Shown one piece after another: positions 25,650 to 38,269 of a stretch of 64,000 nt of DNA (positions are counted from its first letter, which is position 1; each line of letters starts with the position of its first letter). Position numbers and translations under genes: made by a program. The notes beneath the pieces are model-generated. The model was not told the DNA's origin and did not search any database. It saw only the letters and a program-made list of their open reading frames with translations. Source of the stretch: Atrina japonica (Eukaryota > Mollusca > Bivalvia > Pterioida > Pinnidae); contig BROG01000964.1 in assembly GCA_030159075.1 (NCBI GenBank), positions 99,501 through 163,500 of the forward strand, read 5' to 3'.

Positions 25650-27028
25650 ACACATATCACTAACACTTTATATTTACTTCGAACCTTGGAAAATAAGTTA
25701 TGCAATCTGTATAAATAAATTGTACATAAAGCACAAATACAGAAACAGCAAGACACCAACAAACTCACCATGCCCCGGCTGTGGTTCGATACCTAAAACC
25801 TACGGCACCATGCATAAACGTTTTTTTAAGATTTTGCCGTACTTCAACTTATACTAGCGTATACCGGCGTGCTGTTAACAAATACAAAACATATTAACAA
25901 CTTACCAGACGTATGCCAGTGTGTTAACCAAGTTTTCATACGTCGGTATAATTTGGCTAAATCGTTAATTTCTGACAAGGGCTTTGGACAATGAAGCTCT
26001 TCTCGTTTCCGTGCGACTTAATTTAGACTGCAGACACATTGAGTGACAATTTCGCAATACATTGAAATATATCATTTCAATGATAGATAAAATGATTGAT
26101 AGTTTCTCTGAAACTGGAATATCTATGAACGAGCACTTTGAAGTGCTATCAAACGATTAAATGATTCAGTCGAATCACTCTTGATTAATCATTAACACTT
26201 TTAAAATGACGAAGACAATATTTCTTTTTTCTAAAGTTGATACATTATGCAATGATAAGTAAAAACTGATAACAAAAAATGCGTTAATGGTTTATAAAAT
26301 ATGGCCTCAAAATATTTTACATCATTTTGCGAAATATGTCGTTTCCGTTTACCAAACTTCTTGTTATGGTAATCAATGCCATACATGATAAACCCGAATC
26401 CTGGGTTCGAATTAATATGATGTAAAATTTTTCATAACATCGCCAGACACCAGGGCCATTGAACTTTGATTCGTGAGACTTTATGTCATGGTGGTAAGTT
26501 TCCGTTTTATTCAATTCATTCCATTCCGTCTTTATTTCTTGTCCTTTATATAACCCTGCTTAAAACACTTTGTACGTTTTAAGACGTGCCCGGAGGACGT
26601 TTGGCTTTAACAATAAAAGCCGAAGAAAAACACTCCGTACCTGTGAGGTAATTTACAATGAAATCTAATAATACATGAAACACATTTAAAGTTAATTTTA
26701 AATTTTATTTTCTTATGTACATATGTAATCACAGATAATTCAATTAGTTCTGTCGTAATCACATAGTCTGAACATACAATCAATAAAAGCACTGTATTTT
26801 CCGTTATAATAAACAAAACACAAAATTATGACATTAAGCCCCACTTGTTTACTTACGTGATGTACGCAAGTGAAGTACAACATGATATGATAATGACATA
26901 AAACGTAAATTATTTTACTTTCAAGAAAATAAGAAAAAATACACACACGCTAACACACGCATACATACATATATAGACAAATAACTTCCAAGCTTTCTTT
27001 AAATATCCGATTCATATCTGAATTACTT

Positions 27029-27030
<2 letters not shown>
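25650..27030. other. Intergenic sequence, nothing recognised
   Basis: AT-rich sequence without a supportable exon, RNA or repeat family. Confidence 0.45.

Positions 27031-27033
<3 letters not shown>

Positions 27034-27090
<57 letters not shown>
27034..27090. repeat. TG microsatellite
   Basis: About 27 TG units. Confidence 0.95.
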
Positions 27091-27584
27091 AATCTACGGA
27101 AACTATGATTCCACAGAAATGATCACATTTTGATTGCTTATTTATACTTTGAGATAAATCAAGGTATATACAACTTTGCAATAGCATCTAACAGAAGGAT
27201 AAATTTACAAAAGAATTAAAATGTGAAGTGTATCAAAAGAAATCTTTAGATAAAATGAATTTAATGACACTGCAAAATGCAGCGTTTGTCTCATTTCATG
27301 AATTTCCCAAAGTATATGATATAAGATGTACTATGTTTAATTCTACGAAAATATATAGCATAACGACTTGAATTGAACAACAGTTTTCGTACAAAAATCT
27401 CAACTGAACTGAACCAGTTTACCGTTTCCCATATCGTCTTACACTGCTATCTTGATAATGACGAAGGAGGTTGTTTCTGTAAGACTGATATTATACTAAA
27501 CATTAATAGCATTTACATCAGGCTAAAGACGAAAAGTGTTTCATTTTTACCAGACTTCACCTTTTCACAGATTTTGACCTTTTC

Positions 27585-27962
27585 ATCGACAGGTGTGGCA
27601 TGCCAGCAGTGGACGCTGACTTCCTCTGGATATCTAGTACTATCCCATTTGGGATTCGCAATTGTTCTGAATGTTGATACCATTTACGCATCTAATTTGT
27701 CGTGTTCTGGTGGATTTGAGTTTCGATTATTAATTGGTATTTATTCATGTTTACTTAATAGTAAAGTTGAAGAAGTTCCAATGGGTATAAGGAACTCCAA
27801 GTTCTATAAATATGAAAGATTAAATACCAAAACGTTTTCAACATGAACAACATGAACAGGAACATGAAGAACGGGGTGGCATCCTGGTTTCCGCAAGGAG
27901 TCAGCGTCCCTGTTAGCATGCCAAATATTCCAAGACAACTTGTCGAGTTCGGTGAAAAGGTC
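27585..27962 (+). repeat. Dispersed repeats F and D, adjacent
   Basis: 27690-27745 (TCTAATTTGTCGTGTTCTGG to GAGTTTCGATTATTAAT) matches 63530-63585. 27840-27962 matches family D at 12130-12315 (GAGTCAGCGTCC, GTTCGGTGAAAAGGTC). The 157-codon open frame across the first part lacks an ATG at its start and is treated as incidental. Confidence 0.5.
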
Positions 27963-28463
27963 ATCAGTTAGGAGATTAAATAACGGCCATTATGGAGAGA
28001 TTAAAGTATAAATACAAAAAATACATAACATGCGTTGCATAACAAAGTAAGCACTACTTGTGATAAAAAAGTTAACATAACAATTGTTATCCATGTGTTA
28101 TAACTGCAATATTAACTGATATGAACATCGACATTTAACAGGTTTAAGTTTAGAAGGAAACTATCGCACGAAAGTCATACATGCAACACCCACACACACG
28201 GTATTGACAGTTTAGCGAAAAACTGCATACTACTTAAAAGAGCGCCATAAACAATCTCATTTTTTGTAACTGAAGTATCAAGTTATACGAGTTCGACGGC
28301 TTAAACATGTAATTTTGATATACAGCATAATGCATTAGTTAACAATACATTGTCTAATAACACAATTTTGAACGATCGGCGTAAGAACAGATTTGCATAC
28401 ATTTACACTTGAAATTTGAAGTGAGAGATCCATCTTATAGTGCATATCGCTGTTTTTAATCAC

Positions 28464-28464
28464 C

Positions 28465-28535
<71 letters not shown>
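28464..28535. repeat. CA microsatellite
   Basis: About 35 CA units. (ATC)n and (AAT)n arrays follow at 28660-28715 and 28750-28793. Confidence 0.95.
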
Positions 28536-28536
<1 letters not shown>

Positions 28537-28664
28537 AGTATGTGTTTAATATTTTGAAGTGTAATTTCAAATATTTGAGATATTCAATACTTCAAATAGA
28601 AAATAAGAATACTTCTGTAATAATAAAATTAATCAGTAAATATACCACACGATCATCATAGTCG

Positions 28665-28701
<37 letters not shown>

Positions 28702-28758
28702 TATTATTATTACTATTAAATTATATTATCGTTGTTGTAGTAATCACATCAATAATAA

Positions 28759-28792
<34 letters not shown>

Positions 28793-29145
28793 TATGTATT
28801 TTCACATATTCAAGTTCATTTGCCTGCGACGGGAAATTGAATAACAAGTAAAGATAACGCTTGTTTAGTTACGATATGCCTACCTGGGAACATTGTCGTT
28901 TATATTCAAGTTTGAATGAATGCCAATTCAAACTGAATGGTGTAAACAGAATTTCCTATCACTCGATTTGAGACATTTACAAATAAAATGTTGTCATTTT
29001 GAGGTTGAGGTTTAGCATGAAATCGTATAGAATCGTGTTTGATTAAAAATGAAACATGGTAATTGAATTAGTCAAGCATACATATCTTAAGTATTTTTTA
29101 GATTTAAATTAAAATGTAAATTTCTTATCCGTTTATATATGTATG

Positions 29146-29148
<3 letters not shown>

Positions 29149-29224
<76 letters not shown>
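29149..29224. repeat. TA microsatellite
   Basis: About 38 TA units in intergenic sequence. Confidence 0.95.
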
Positions 29225-29227
<3 letters not shown>

Positions 29228-29229
29228 AA

Positions 29230-32200
29230 TCCTGATGCCAGAACCAATCGTGTGCAGGACATTTGATTTCTTCTATCATTTGACAATTGTACTATTGATG
29301 TCTCTTTTTATGGCCGGTCACATACGTACGTACGGAAAGAATTATATACACCTAAACGATTCAGACTAAAAAACAATTATTGGTTTTCAACAAGCATAGT
29401 TCTGAGCCTGTGAACCTGGCTGATTAATGCACGACTAACCACAAATAATAAACGTAGAATCGAATCGGTAACAATCTTTCTAATAGTAGACAGATAAATT
29501 ATATGGTTCATTCATGAATGTATCTAAATTATAACAAAGGAACTGTTTGTACCTAACTTCATGTGTTCTGAAATAAACCAAGATTTAAATCTTTTTTTCT
29601 TCTTCTTGAATTGTTCATTGGAAAAGTACACAACAAGAAGTGAATACAATTCATAAAAAGCTAAACACATACGAACGATTTTGTTTTTATGAATATTCAC
29701 TTTTCATTTATATATCGGCGTCACAAAAATGTCATTTCATTTTTTAAAGTGATAAATAATAATATCATTGACTGACTTATACGTGAATATTATGTACTTG
29801 TTCTAAGTTTTTAGTTTTAAGCATTGAGTTCATCGAGGTCTGAAAAGGGGGGCTTTTTTAAGACGTGGTATTCGCATTTTGTGCTTTAGCACATGTCCTG
29901 CAAACTGCTATTTATTTTTTATTTCATTACGCAGTAGTAATATGATGAACTAGATCGGGTAGTCGTAGTTTTAATTCCAATTAACGTTATCCGGAAGGAC
30001 AATTCAAATGTATTTAATATATACAGCAAACATGAGCGAGACGTGTTTATGTCTTCATCAAAAACTGACCTATTTATCGCGGATACTGACATGATTCTAT
30101 GCCACACTATGACAGAGGTACCTCGATCGTTTAATCTCATTAAGACACCTGTGTATAAATATACATTACTAACAACATGATCACATAAAATTGAAATTGT
30201 TCTGTTGTTCAAGTGGTGTTTGTAAAAGGACACAAGGACCACCCAAGAAATATAAAATGGAAAATCAATAAATGTAGTTACAATTACAAAGACTGTCTTT
30301 CCATATCCTATCTCTCTATCTCAATCTTTCTCTACCTCTCCCTCTTTTATTTCTCTCTATAGATTTTCTCTTCTTTTTCTTTCTATCTTTCTTTCCTCAC
30401 GATTTTTCAAGGCAACATTGAATGCAACGGAAGATATATGACTATTCATGATCGAATACTGTCTTTTTTCATTCTCTCTTTATCTTTTCTACGTCTATTA
30501 TCTTTCATTCTCCTTTCTCTATCTAATTCTGTTTCGTCACGGTTTATCGCGGCAAAAGTGAATGCAATGGATGTAATATGACTATTGATAAAAGAACAAA
30601 GTCCAAGATGTGATGCATGGCATCTTTTGCATTCAATAACAATTCTTAAAATTGGAATGGACCTAGAGGATTTACAACACTTCGGAAATTGTTATGATCA
30701 CACTAAAGGATATCTCGAATGTCATAACATCAGAGAAAAGTAATATATTTTTCAGCACACTGATTTTTAATCTGTGTAAATATGGGGATAGGTTAAACCT
30801 TCTGCCAAGCTGATAATACACAATGGTCAGATTATAAGGATATAAAAGATACGAATCAAATCTAAACGACCTACTAACTTCTGCCAAGTTTGCGGATTTA
30901 TCCACCATACTGATGGAATATTTTTGCAGTGCTAACGAATTGTTGTCCAGTATTTAGAGATTTATTTCGACATGCGCATTAAGTCAATGGTGGCCTTGTA
31001 CTTTCTACATTCACTTGTTATATAATACCTAATGGCGATTAACTTGATTATTCTAAAGGGTTTGTTTTACCAAATTATTCAAAAGATATTTTGATTTCTT
31101 TTCTGCCATCTTATCGACAATGATAAAATATAAAATTCAGTAAACCATTAAATTTACGCCTTTTAGTGTCATCTATAAATGTGTATGTCTAAATATTAAG
31201 TCCGACCTAACCGACAATGTGAACATTCACTGCAGCTATACCGATAAATGCTATTTTAAGATACTATTGTACCCATGTATAGTGAATCCTGATTACAATG
31301 AAATCCCCTTTTAATGGAATTGATTCTCCGCCAGAAATTTATGTCCCTTTCATTTAAGTATATCTGGGTTTCAATGTATTTTGACAATAACGAAATTTGT
31401 CGCTGTAATGATTTTGATCATACTATTGTTTACCCACCACTTTTCCTAGTTTGGGTTTTATTATCAATATTATCATTACAAAACTTTTTTTAGAAGTGTT
31501 CTTGTCTGTTGTTATACATCGGTACCTTCATTGGTAAAACATAGATACTACAATCTATTCTATACTAACATTACGTAAAGACCTGATTATTCAACACATC
31601 TGCGAAAAAAAACCGAGTGACCCGACTTAAATATCATAAAAATATACATGACCGAAAAAGGTTGACCTTGAAGTGATTCACATTTTCTGAAGGTTATAAA
31701 TAGTCCGAGTCAGCCTTCCACTCATTATGTTTGTATCCCGCAACGATATTGGGCAGATATTTCCTTCTATTGGATAGAAACTCTAAGAAAAGAACACATC
31801 CCATTGTTGAGTTTGATAAACACATCCTTTGTAGGAAGAAACAATCGTAAATGTCAAACACCGAGGCACCCTCATACATGTACACATAACCACACACGCG
31901 AGGCTTATACATTTCGCATCTCGATCGAACACATGTTTCGTTTTCGCATAATAAACCACATGTTTGTTCCGATGTATAAACATGTAGGCTGGTAAAATGA
32001 CTTCTATCCTACACAACAAGGGAATTAAGACGTTTGAAATAGAGATCCGAAGTATTTGAGAAATGAGAAATTATTCTTATAAAATCGTGTAAAAGAAGCA
32101 TCAATTAAGATAGCTGAAGGTATGAAACAGAAGGGAATGGGTACTGCAAAATTATATGATCCTCCCAACAAAAATAAAAAGAAAAATAATAAGCAAACAG

Positions 32201-33055
32201 TTTTAAATAGGTACACCTGGATAACAAACAGTACTATGTTCACTGTTTAATATTTGCACATAACATATATTGGTTATTCGTTTGAGACACCGTTCGTGTA
32301 GTATGGTGACACATTTTCAACGCAATGTCAGAGCCACGCAGTCTTATGTAACCTGTCTTGCAAATATCTGAGAAATGTACATCATATAAGGCACTATGAT
32401 CCGTTTCTGAGAGAAGTTGGCATAAATATGCCCATTTCACTCAATTATGTTGATAAGGCAATCGATATGAGATCCAAGAAGTACTAAACATTTGTTTTAT
32501 AAATTAAAATTTACTATTTTACTAAATATATAAGGCAAGCTTGGAATAATTTGGTTTCTATTAATGAGGCAAATGATCCCATTGGATGTAAGCATAATTC
32601 CATGTATTTCCATAGTGATTCACATTGTTGATATATATCGCAGTAGCAATAGCACTCGTAATTTTAAATCACTTTTAGTGTAACATTCGTTGAGAAATTA
32701 TCATAGAGATCTGGAAGCACATGAGCAATAATGTTTTATCGTTCACACGGTCAGTTTACTTTATGTGAGTGTCTTCTGTAAGACTATCGGTCATCTGGAC
32801 AATAGTCATTCCGTGTATATCTACCATTTTCTTTTAAAACATTACAACTATCAAAATCAATTCTTGTTCGTGAATCGATATGAAAAATAGAATTTTCATT
32901 AAGGAATATTTTAGATAATAATGGTGCTAAATATTGCAGACACAATGATGATAATATGCTCCATGAGAAACAATAGCACAATCAGTACATCCACTCAAAA
33001 TGCTGTTTTATGTTCGTTTGTTTCTGCATAGATACATAGGTATGTTGGTATTCTG
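29230..33055. other. Intergenic sequence 3' of the PRR15-like gene
   Basis: It contains imperfect CT-rich stretches (30305-30530) and a CAATGAAATCCCC-type piece at about 31275-31410 that may be an old MITE. The part nearest 33055 probably includes the 3' UTR of the minus-strand gene. No exon was recognised. Confidence 0.4.
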
Positions 33056-33442
33056 CTATACAGCTGCCGTCTGTGCAGTAGTTCTATTCGACTTAAACAC
33101 TTGTCGCACGTCTCTACACGTGTTATTTGGTGATTTTGACTGTCCATTCGGAGGATTTGGTGGTCGAACGTTTGGTCGGCCTCCATGTTTATCATCACTT
33201 TCTGCACTAACATCAAATAACTCCGGTTTGTCTAAAATCCCCCCACGTTCCCGTTTCTTTTGCTTAAATCGACCAGACCGGGATATGGATAAAGAGTGTT
33301 TGAGTTTTTGTTTTTCTCTTTCCGCTTCCGTTAAATGTGAATCCTCTCGCATGGACTCGGCACGTCGAAGCTCTTTCTGATATTCCTCATTTATGTTCTT
33401 AGATTTGGATTTGGATTTGCTCCAAAACTTAAACCAAGACAT
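33056..33442 (-). CDS. PRR15: PRR15/PRR15L-like small protein
   Basis: A 128-residue ATG-to-TAG frame in one exon. The N-terminus has aromatic residues followed by a Ser/Lys run (MSWFKFWSKSKSKSK), like the WWK...KKS start of vertebrate PRR15 and PRR15L. The centre has SISRSGRFKQKKRERGGIL followed by DKPELFD, matching the family signature SGRFKxKKxxRxxL...P.LFD. Length is close to the vertebrate proteins (about 100-130 residues). A proline-rich patch (RPPNPPNGQ) follows; the C-terminal tail is not conserved. There is A at -3 of the start. The family is known from vertebrate epithelia, but its biochemical role is not established; an intracellular location is inferred from lack of signal or membrane segment. 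Confidence 0.85.
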   Translation of the reverse strand: MSWFKFWSKSKSKSKNINEEYQKELRRAESMREDSHLTEAEREKQKLKHSLSISRSGRFKQKKRERGGILDKPELFDVSAESDDKHGGRPNVRPPNPPNGQSKSPNNTCRDVRQVFKSNRTTAQTAAV

Positions 33443-33547
33443 TTTTGACAGGAAATAGATATACCTGTTTCTTAATCAGTCAAATCACGCAGTGTAGAAA
33501 CAGATGCAAGTTTTATGTGCGTAAAATGCCCTTCTTACATCGTCAAT
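33443..33547 (-). other. 5' leader of the PRR15-like gene with splice acceptor
   Basis: Reading the minus strand, TTATTGTTCTTTCAG ends just before 33547 and has a good pyrimidine tract. It implies a 105-nt untranslated piece joined to an upstream non-coding exon that I did not find. A coding exon preceded by a leader intron fits this gene family as I remember it. Confidence 0.55.
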
Positions 33548-33584
33548 CTGAAAGAACAATAAGTGAAAAGCATTAATGACAACA

Positions 33585-33644
33585 ATATAATAATAATAAA
33601 TAATAAAATAAGATGACAAATAATAATAATAAAATAAAATGATC

Positions 33645-33685
<41 letters not shown>

Positions 33686-33815
33686 TGATGATAATAATAA
33701 TAATATTGATAATAATCGTCATAATCATTTTCATGGTCATCATCATAATCATCATCATCATCATCATTATCAACATCAACAACATCATCATCATCATCAG
33801 CATCATCATCATCAA
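33585..33815. repeat. AAT and ATC trinucleotide arrays
   Basis: (AAT)n passes into ATC/ATT-rich mixed repeats, directly upstream of the PRR15-like leader and inside its presumed first intron. Confidence 0.93.
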
Positions 33816-34569
33816 TAAAACAATTTTAAAATACGTCATCGGTATTACGCACTTATCACATTTTAGGATGGCAAAAATGCATGCATCGGCATTTTATATA
33901 TTCCAAATCGAGAAAACACTAAGAAGCCGAGAAACAATTTTAGAATTTCCATGTTCAGGACAAGCAAGTGTTGAAAGTAAGCTGACAACGTGACGTCAGT
34001 AAAATGTCGGTTATTGACAATACTAAGTGATGTTACCCAAACAAAACAAACATATGTAACATCTATTTCGTTAAATATGTTCCTCTTTAAACAATCATTA
34101 TATCTCGTCCTCTGTTATCACATTTTCCTCTAGGATCTCTCGACATTCGTCTATATGTAAGTTTGCTCTTTTTCTAAATTGATTTGATCAATAGAGTATT
34201 TATTTTCTTTTAGAGCTTAGGCAAGTAATCTTTTCAGAAGAGAACAATGGCGGTATTCTATAAAGATTAGGAGAAATCCACACCAATCCCTCAAGTCCAT
34301 GCTACTGGACGACGTTAAGACATTGGGTCTGTTGGGTTGAAAGGTAATATATGTGTATTATGTAAAAGTATATTGCCTGGTCAATAGGTTCAAGGAGAAA
34401 CACTGATTTGAACAGTCCTATGGTGTGGTACTCGCTGAGCAGGACAATGAATAATCAATGGATAGGAAACGTACGGTTGTCAATGTTACATAAATGTAAT
34501 AGCGGTGTCTTTACACAGTGAGAGTTTAAAGAAACCTTATATTTAAAGTTTCCCTCAGTTGATATCCAT

Positions 34570-34774
<205 letters not shown>

Positions 34775-34837
34775 CAGTGAAAGCTTTTTTGGCATGGTAT
34801 TTGGTGATAGCATAAAATGAATTGTAACATGATTATG

Positions 34838-34916
<79 letters not shown>

Positions 34917-34919
34917 CCA

Positions 34920-35016
<97 letters not shown>

Positions 35017-35075
35017 ATCATGTTACAATTCATTTTATGCTATCACCAAATACCATGTCAAAAAAGCTTTCTCTG
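34775..35075. repeat. Inverted repeat with TA-array interior
   Basis: The left arm 34775-34835 and right arm 35015-35075 are reverse complements over 61 bases with about two mismatches (for example GGCATGG against GACATGG). The interior is two (TA)n arrays separated by GTATCCAGACA. The outer ends begin CAGTGAAAGC and CAGAGAAAGC. It could be a MITE whose interior expanded into TA repeats, or a hairpin-templated duplication. Confidence 0.85.
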
Positions 35076-35589
35076 TCAGGTATTTGTGTTTCTAAACCCT
35101 ACGCTTCTCTGTGATACTATCTGTATACGTACAACTGTATATTTAGTATTGTAGTTCTGGGTACTTTCAGATCACCACACAGAATTTCCCTAGTTTTAAC
35201 CAAGTACATTCAGTATACATTATTCCCTGTGATTTTCTCTCTAAGATAAAATGAATACATCTAGGTCTTCACGGCACAGTTTCCGTCGTTTCATCAATCA
35301 CACTCTTAATATCGTGTGAAGAAACTCCACGTGGTTTGTATCAAAATTAGTTTGATTTTACCTTCCCGCAGTTTCACGATATATGTTCATTTACCCATGA
35401 TTTATAGAATAAATAGCATTAAATGATGCGAATGAATGAATCTGATAAAATTGTATGCATAAATTTAAACTCAGTCTACGTATAATACATACAGATGCAT
35501 ACAGATTTATAGAATTACTCTGGGATATGAGCTGTACGTGATCAACTTTTAATTATGCTATATATTTTGTTCGTTTATTGTTTGTTTAT

Positions 35590-35746
35590 TGTTGTTTAAC
35601 GTCCAACTCAAGAATATTTCACTCATATGGAGACGTCACCAACTGCCGATGAAGGGCTTCAAATTTTGTCCTATGCTCGGCACTTACGGCCATTGAGCAG
35701 TGAGGGTTCTTTAACGTGCCGACACCTACTGTGACACGGGACCTAC
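35590..35746 (-). mobile_element. SINE family A, 5'-truncated copy
   Basis: The reverse complement contains GTCCCGTGTCACAGTAGGTG, TGCTCAATGGCCGTAAGTGC and TCTTGAGTTGGACGTTAAAC. The tRNA head is absent. Confidence 0.85.
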
Positions 35747-36069
35747 ATCTTTTGTTTTAGTATACACATTACTACTGTTATTACCACAAATACTTTCATT
35801 GCTAGTTTGATTAATGAATTCATGTGTGAATTTGAATCACATAAAGTATTAGCCCATCGGTGTATTTGGTTCATCGGAATAGTGAAAGTGAATGATAGAA
35901 ATCAAATACCTCTTACGTACCGCTTGAACAATATTCGAGAAGTCAAATACCATTTAAAGTAGATCGAAAAATATTTATGTACGATACTTCTAACAATATT
36001 TATGTCAAAGAGTACTAACTATATTTATGTCAAAGAAAATTAAATGTAACATAGTTTTTACTGTATTTA

Positions 36070-36340
36070 AGCCGTTTTGTTTATTGTTTTAAGTTCCACT
36101 AAAATGCTTTGCATTGATAATAAGATCTCAACAGCTAGTGGTGACGTGACACTCACACATTTATATGTACCCTCGACCAATGACAATAATATGAGGGTTT
36201 CTTAACATGCAACGCCTGTTGTAAAAACCTTCATGTCACATACTGAACACTTGGAGACGGAAGAGTTATGAACCATTCAAACGCTTAAATAGGACCCGGG
36301 ACACGCAAATCAAAGACGTTTCTCGCTTGCTAGCTTAACG
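36070..36340 (-). mobile_element. Diverged SINE-like element
   Basis: GTTTATTGTTTTAAGTTCC and GAGGGTTTCTTAACATGCAA, followed by CGCCTGTTGT, parallel in order the reverse complement of SINE A blocks (GTTTAACGTCC, GGGTTCTTTAACGTGCC, GACACCTACTGTG). It is strongly diverged, and the extent is approximate. Confidence 0.4.
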
Positions 36341-36441
36341 TTCCGGACTACCATTATTATTATTATTTGTTGTTGTTGTTGTTTTGTTTATAAACACGCA
36401 GCTCAATGGCTATGCAGTTATCGTAAATGAGTTTTAACATC

Positions 36442-36462
36442 GGGGGCGGGGGGGGGGGGGGG
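36442..36462 (+). repeat. G-run before the SINE head
   Basis: GGGGGC is followed by about 15 G residues, lying inside the target-site duplication and before the SINE head. It could form a G-quadruplex. Confidence 0.85.
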
Positions 36463-36700
36463 GCTCCGTGGCCGAGTGGTTAGAGCATTGCGCTTTAAAT
36501 CACAAGGCCTCTCACCTCTGGTTCGAACCCTGCTAGGGTCATTTCGAATTAAGTAGGAAAGTTTGCCAGTTTTCTTGCGGAAGGTCGGTGGTCTTTCCCC
36601 GGTAACTGGGGTTTCTCTTCCACCAATAAAAACTGGACGCCATCATATGACTGAAAGATTGTTGAGTATGGCGTAAAACAAAAAAACAAATCAAATCAAA
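36463..36700 (+). mobile_element. tRNA-derived SINE, second family, with target-site duplication
   Basis: The head GGCTCCGTGGCCGAGTGGTT, then AGAGC (box A-like), with GGTTCGAACCC (box B) is a clear tRNA-like promoter. The body has GGTCTTTCCCCGGTAACTGG and CCACCAATAAAAACTGG, and the end is GGCGTAAAAC plus A-rich. TTTTAACATCG (about 36432-36442) and TTTTCAACATCG (36701-36712) flank the G-run plus element. It is not a functional tRNA gene because the acceptor stem does not close. Confidence 0.8.
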
Positions 36701-37889
36701 TTTTCAACATCGTATACGTCATGTTGCTGTTATCGTATAGGTGTATTATCTTTACCATGGGTGTAGTTGTCCTTTCTAGACAATATTATATTTGCATTAT
36801 CTGTACATCAGCCTTTTTGTACCAGGATAATGAGTTCCTGATATTCACCAAACTATAAATATACATGGTATGATTAACCGACCGCCTCTCAACTTGCTCT
36901 AAATTATGGGATTGGTAAACAGATTTTGACCTATATATGTTTATTACCATTAATATATTCAAAACTCATTCATGTGATATTTAATAAGATATACAGTTTA
37001 CCACGTGCAAACGTATGTATCACGTGCATTTATACGAATATCATCAGTACATTACAAGTGCCATCGCATTAAATCCATATGACATATTGCTGACGGAAAT
37101 ATTGCAAATATATTCAGTAATTTTATATATATTGTATATTGGTATTTCAGTGCCAGCTGATTATTTTCTGCTAAGATAATTTTATGGTGGTTTCCCTTAG
37201 ATCTATTTTTTTGACCATCTTTGTTACGCTATGTCTTTGGTATTATGTTTATAATATTTACAGAAAAGATCGTGTTTAGCATAAATATTGGACCTCTTTC
37301 TGGTTAACTATATCTTCTGTATCAGTTTTACATTATTGTAGGTTATCGCCTTATATCGTTTGATGTTATCTGTGTTATTTTATCTGCTGACGCATAATGA
37401 TATCATCGAGAGGAAAATGTCAATTGAAATTATGTTAATCAACTATATTCAGAAAGGTGAAAATTGTTCACACGAATCCAATTATATCCCGTCATAAATG
37501 TTGTACTAACACTGTCTAGCAAAATCCACCGTCAGTCACATCAAGGTAATCCGTCAATAAAATAGGTCCCGAAGTTCACGGTATCGAGCGAGTCTTAGAT
37601 AACATAGTGTCGTAGTGATGATTCTCACCGGGGCACTTTTTAGATGATAGTTGAAGTTTTAAGATCAAGATTACATCAAAACCACTGAACCTTGACGCCA
37701 ATTGTGAAGTACTTTAAAATAAAAACGAATTGGTTTAACAATGTCACTAGGATTAAATGACCTTCGCCTTTAACTAGAAAAGCTAGGAACATGCAAAAAA
37801 AATGATGTTAAGTCTGTCATAATTAGAATGAAAAAGGCTGTTGATATTCTGAGCGACAATGTAAAATGTTTATAATGTAACATATTAAT

Positions 37890-38015
37890 ACATAAAAATC
37901 TCAGATACCAAAGTATAAATCAATAGAATGTCCAGGACATAGATACAAATCCGGTAAAAATGGACAAACACGGACCATTTAAGAACTAATATAGGAGCTT
38001 AGAACTGAGATTGGA
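37890..38015 (-). repeat. Dispersed repeat family B, copy 4, truncated
   Basis: Only the last part of the family is present (TCTCAGATACCAAAGTATAA, TGTCCAGGACATAGATACAA, TGGACAAACACGGACC). Confidence 0.75.
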
Positions 38016-38269
38016 ACCCATTAAATCGACTACCAACGTTTAAGTTTTACAAAAGGTCAAAATTAATTCCTGTTAAAAAGACTTCATCACATTAGCTCGA
38101 ATTTGATATAAATGTGTATTTCCGAGAGGGAAAGTGGTATAATACAAGGTAGAATATTAAATCCAAGTATATTACCAAATCCGTCTTAGAGTGCCCACAG
38201 TAAACATTTTTGCTGTCTGAGCTTTTAAAAAAAGATAGAATTTAAAAGGTGCAATTCGAAATATTTGTT

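Noticed and set aside
27373..27846. 157-codon open frame as a gene
   Set aside because: There is no ATG at its start, no domain, and part of it is a dispersed repeat also found at 63530.
36463..36545. Functional tRNA gene
   Set aside because: A and B box motifs are present, but the acceptor stem does not pair, and a SINE body with A-rich tail and target duplication follows.
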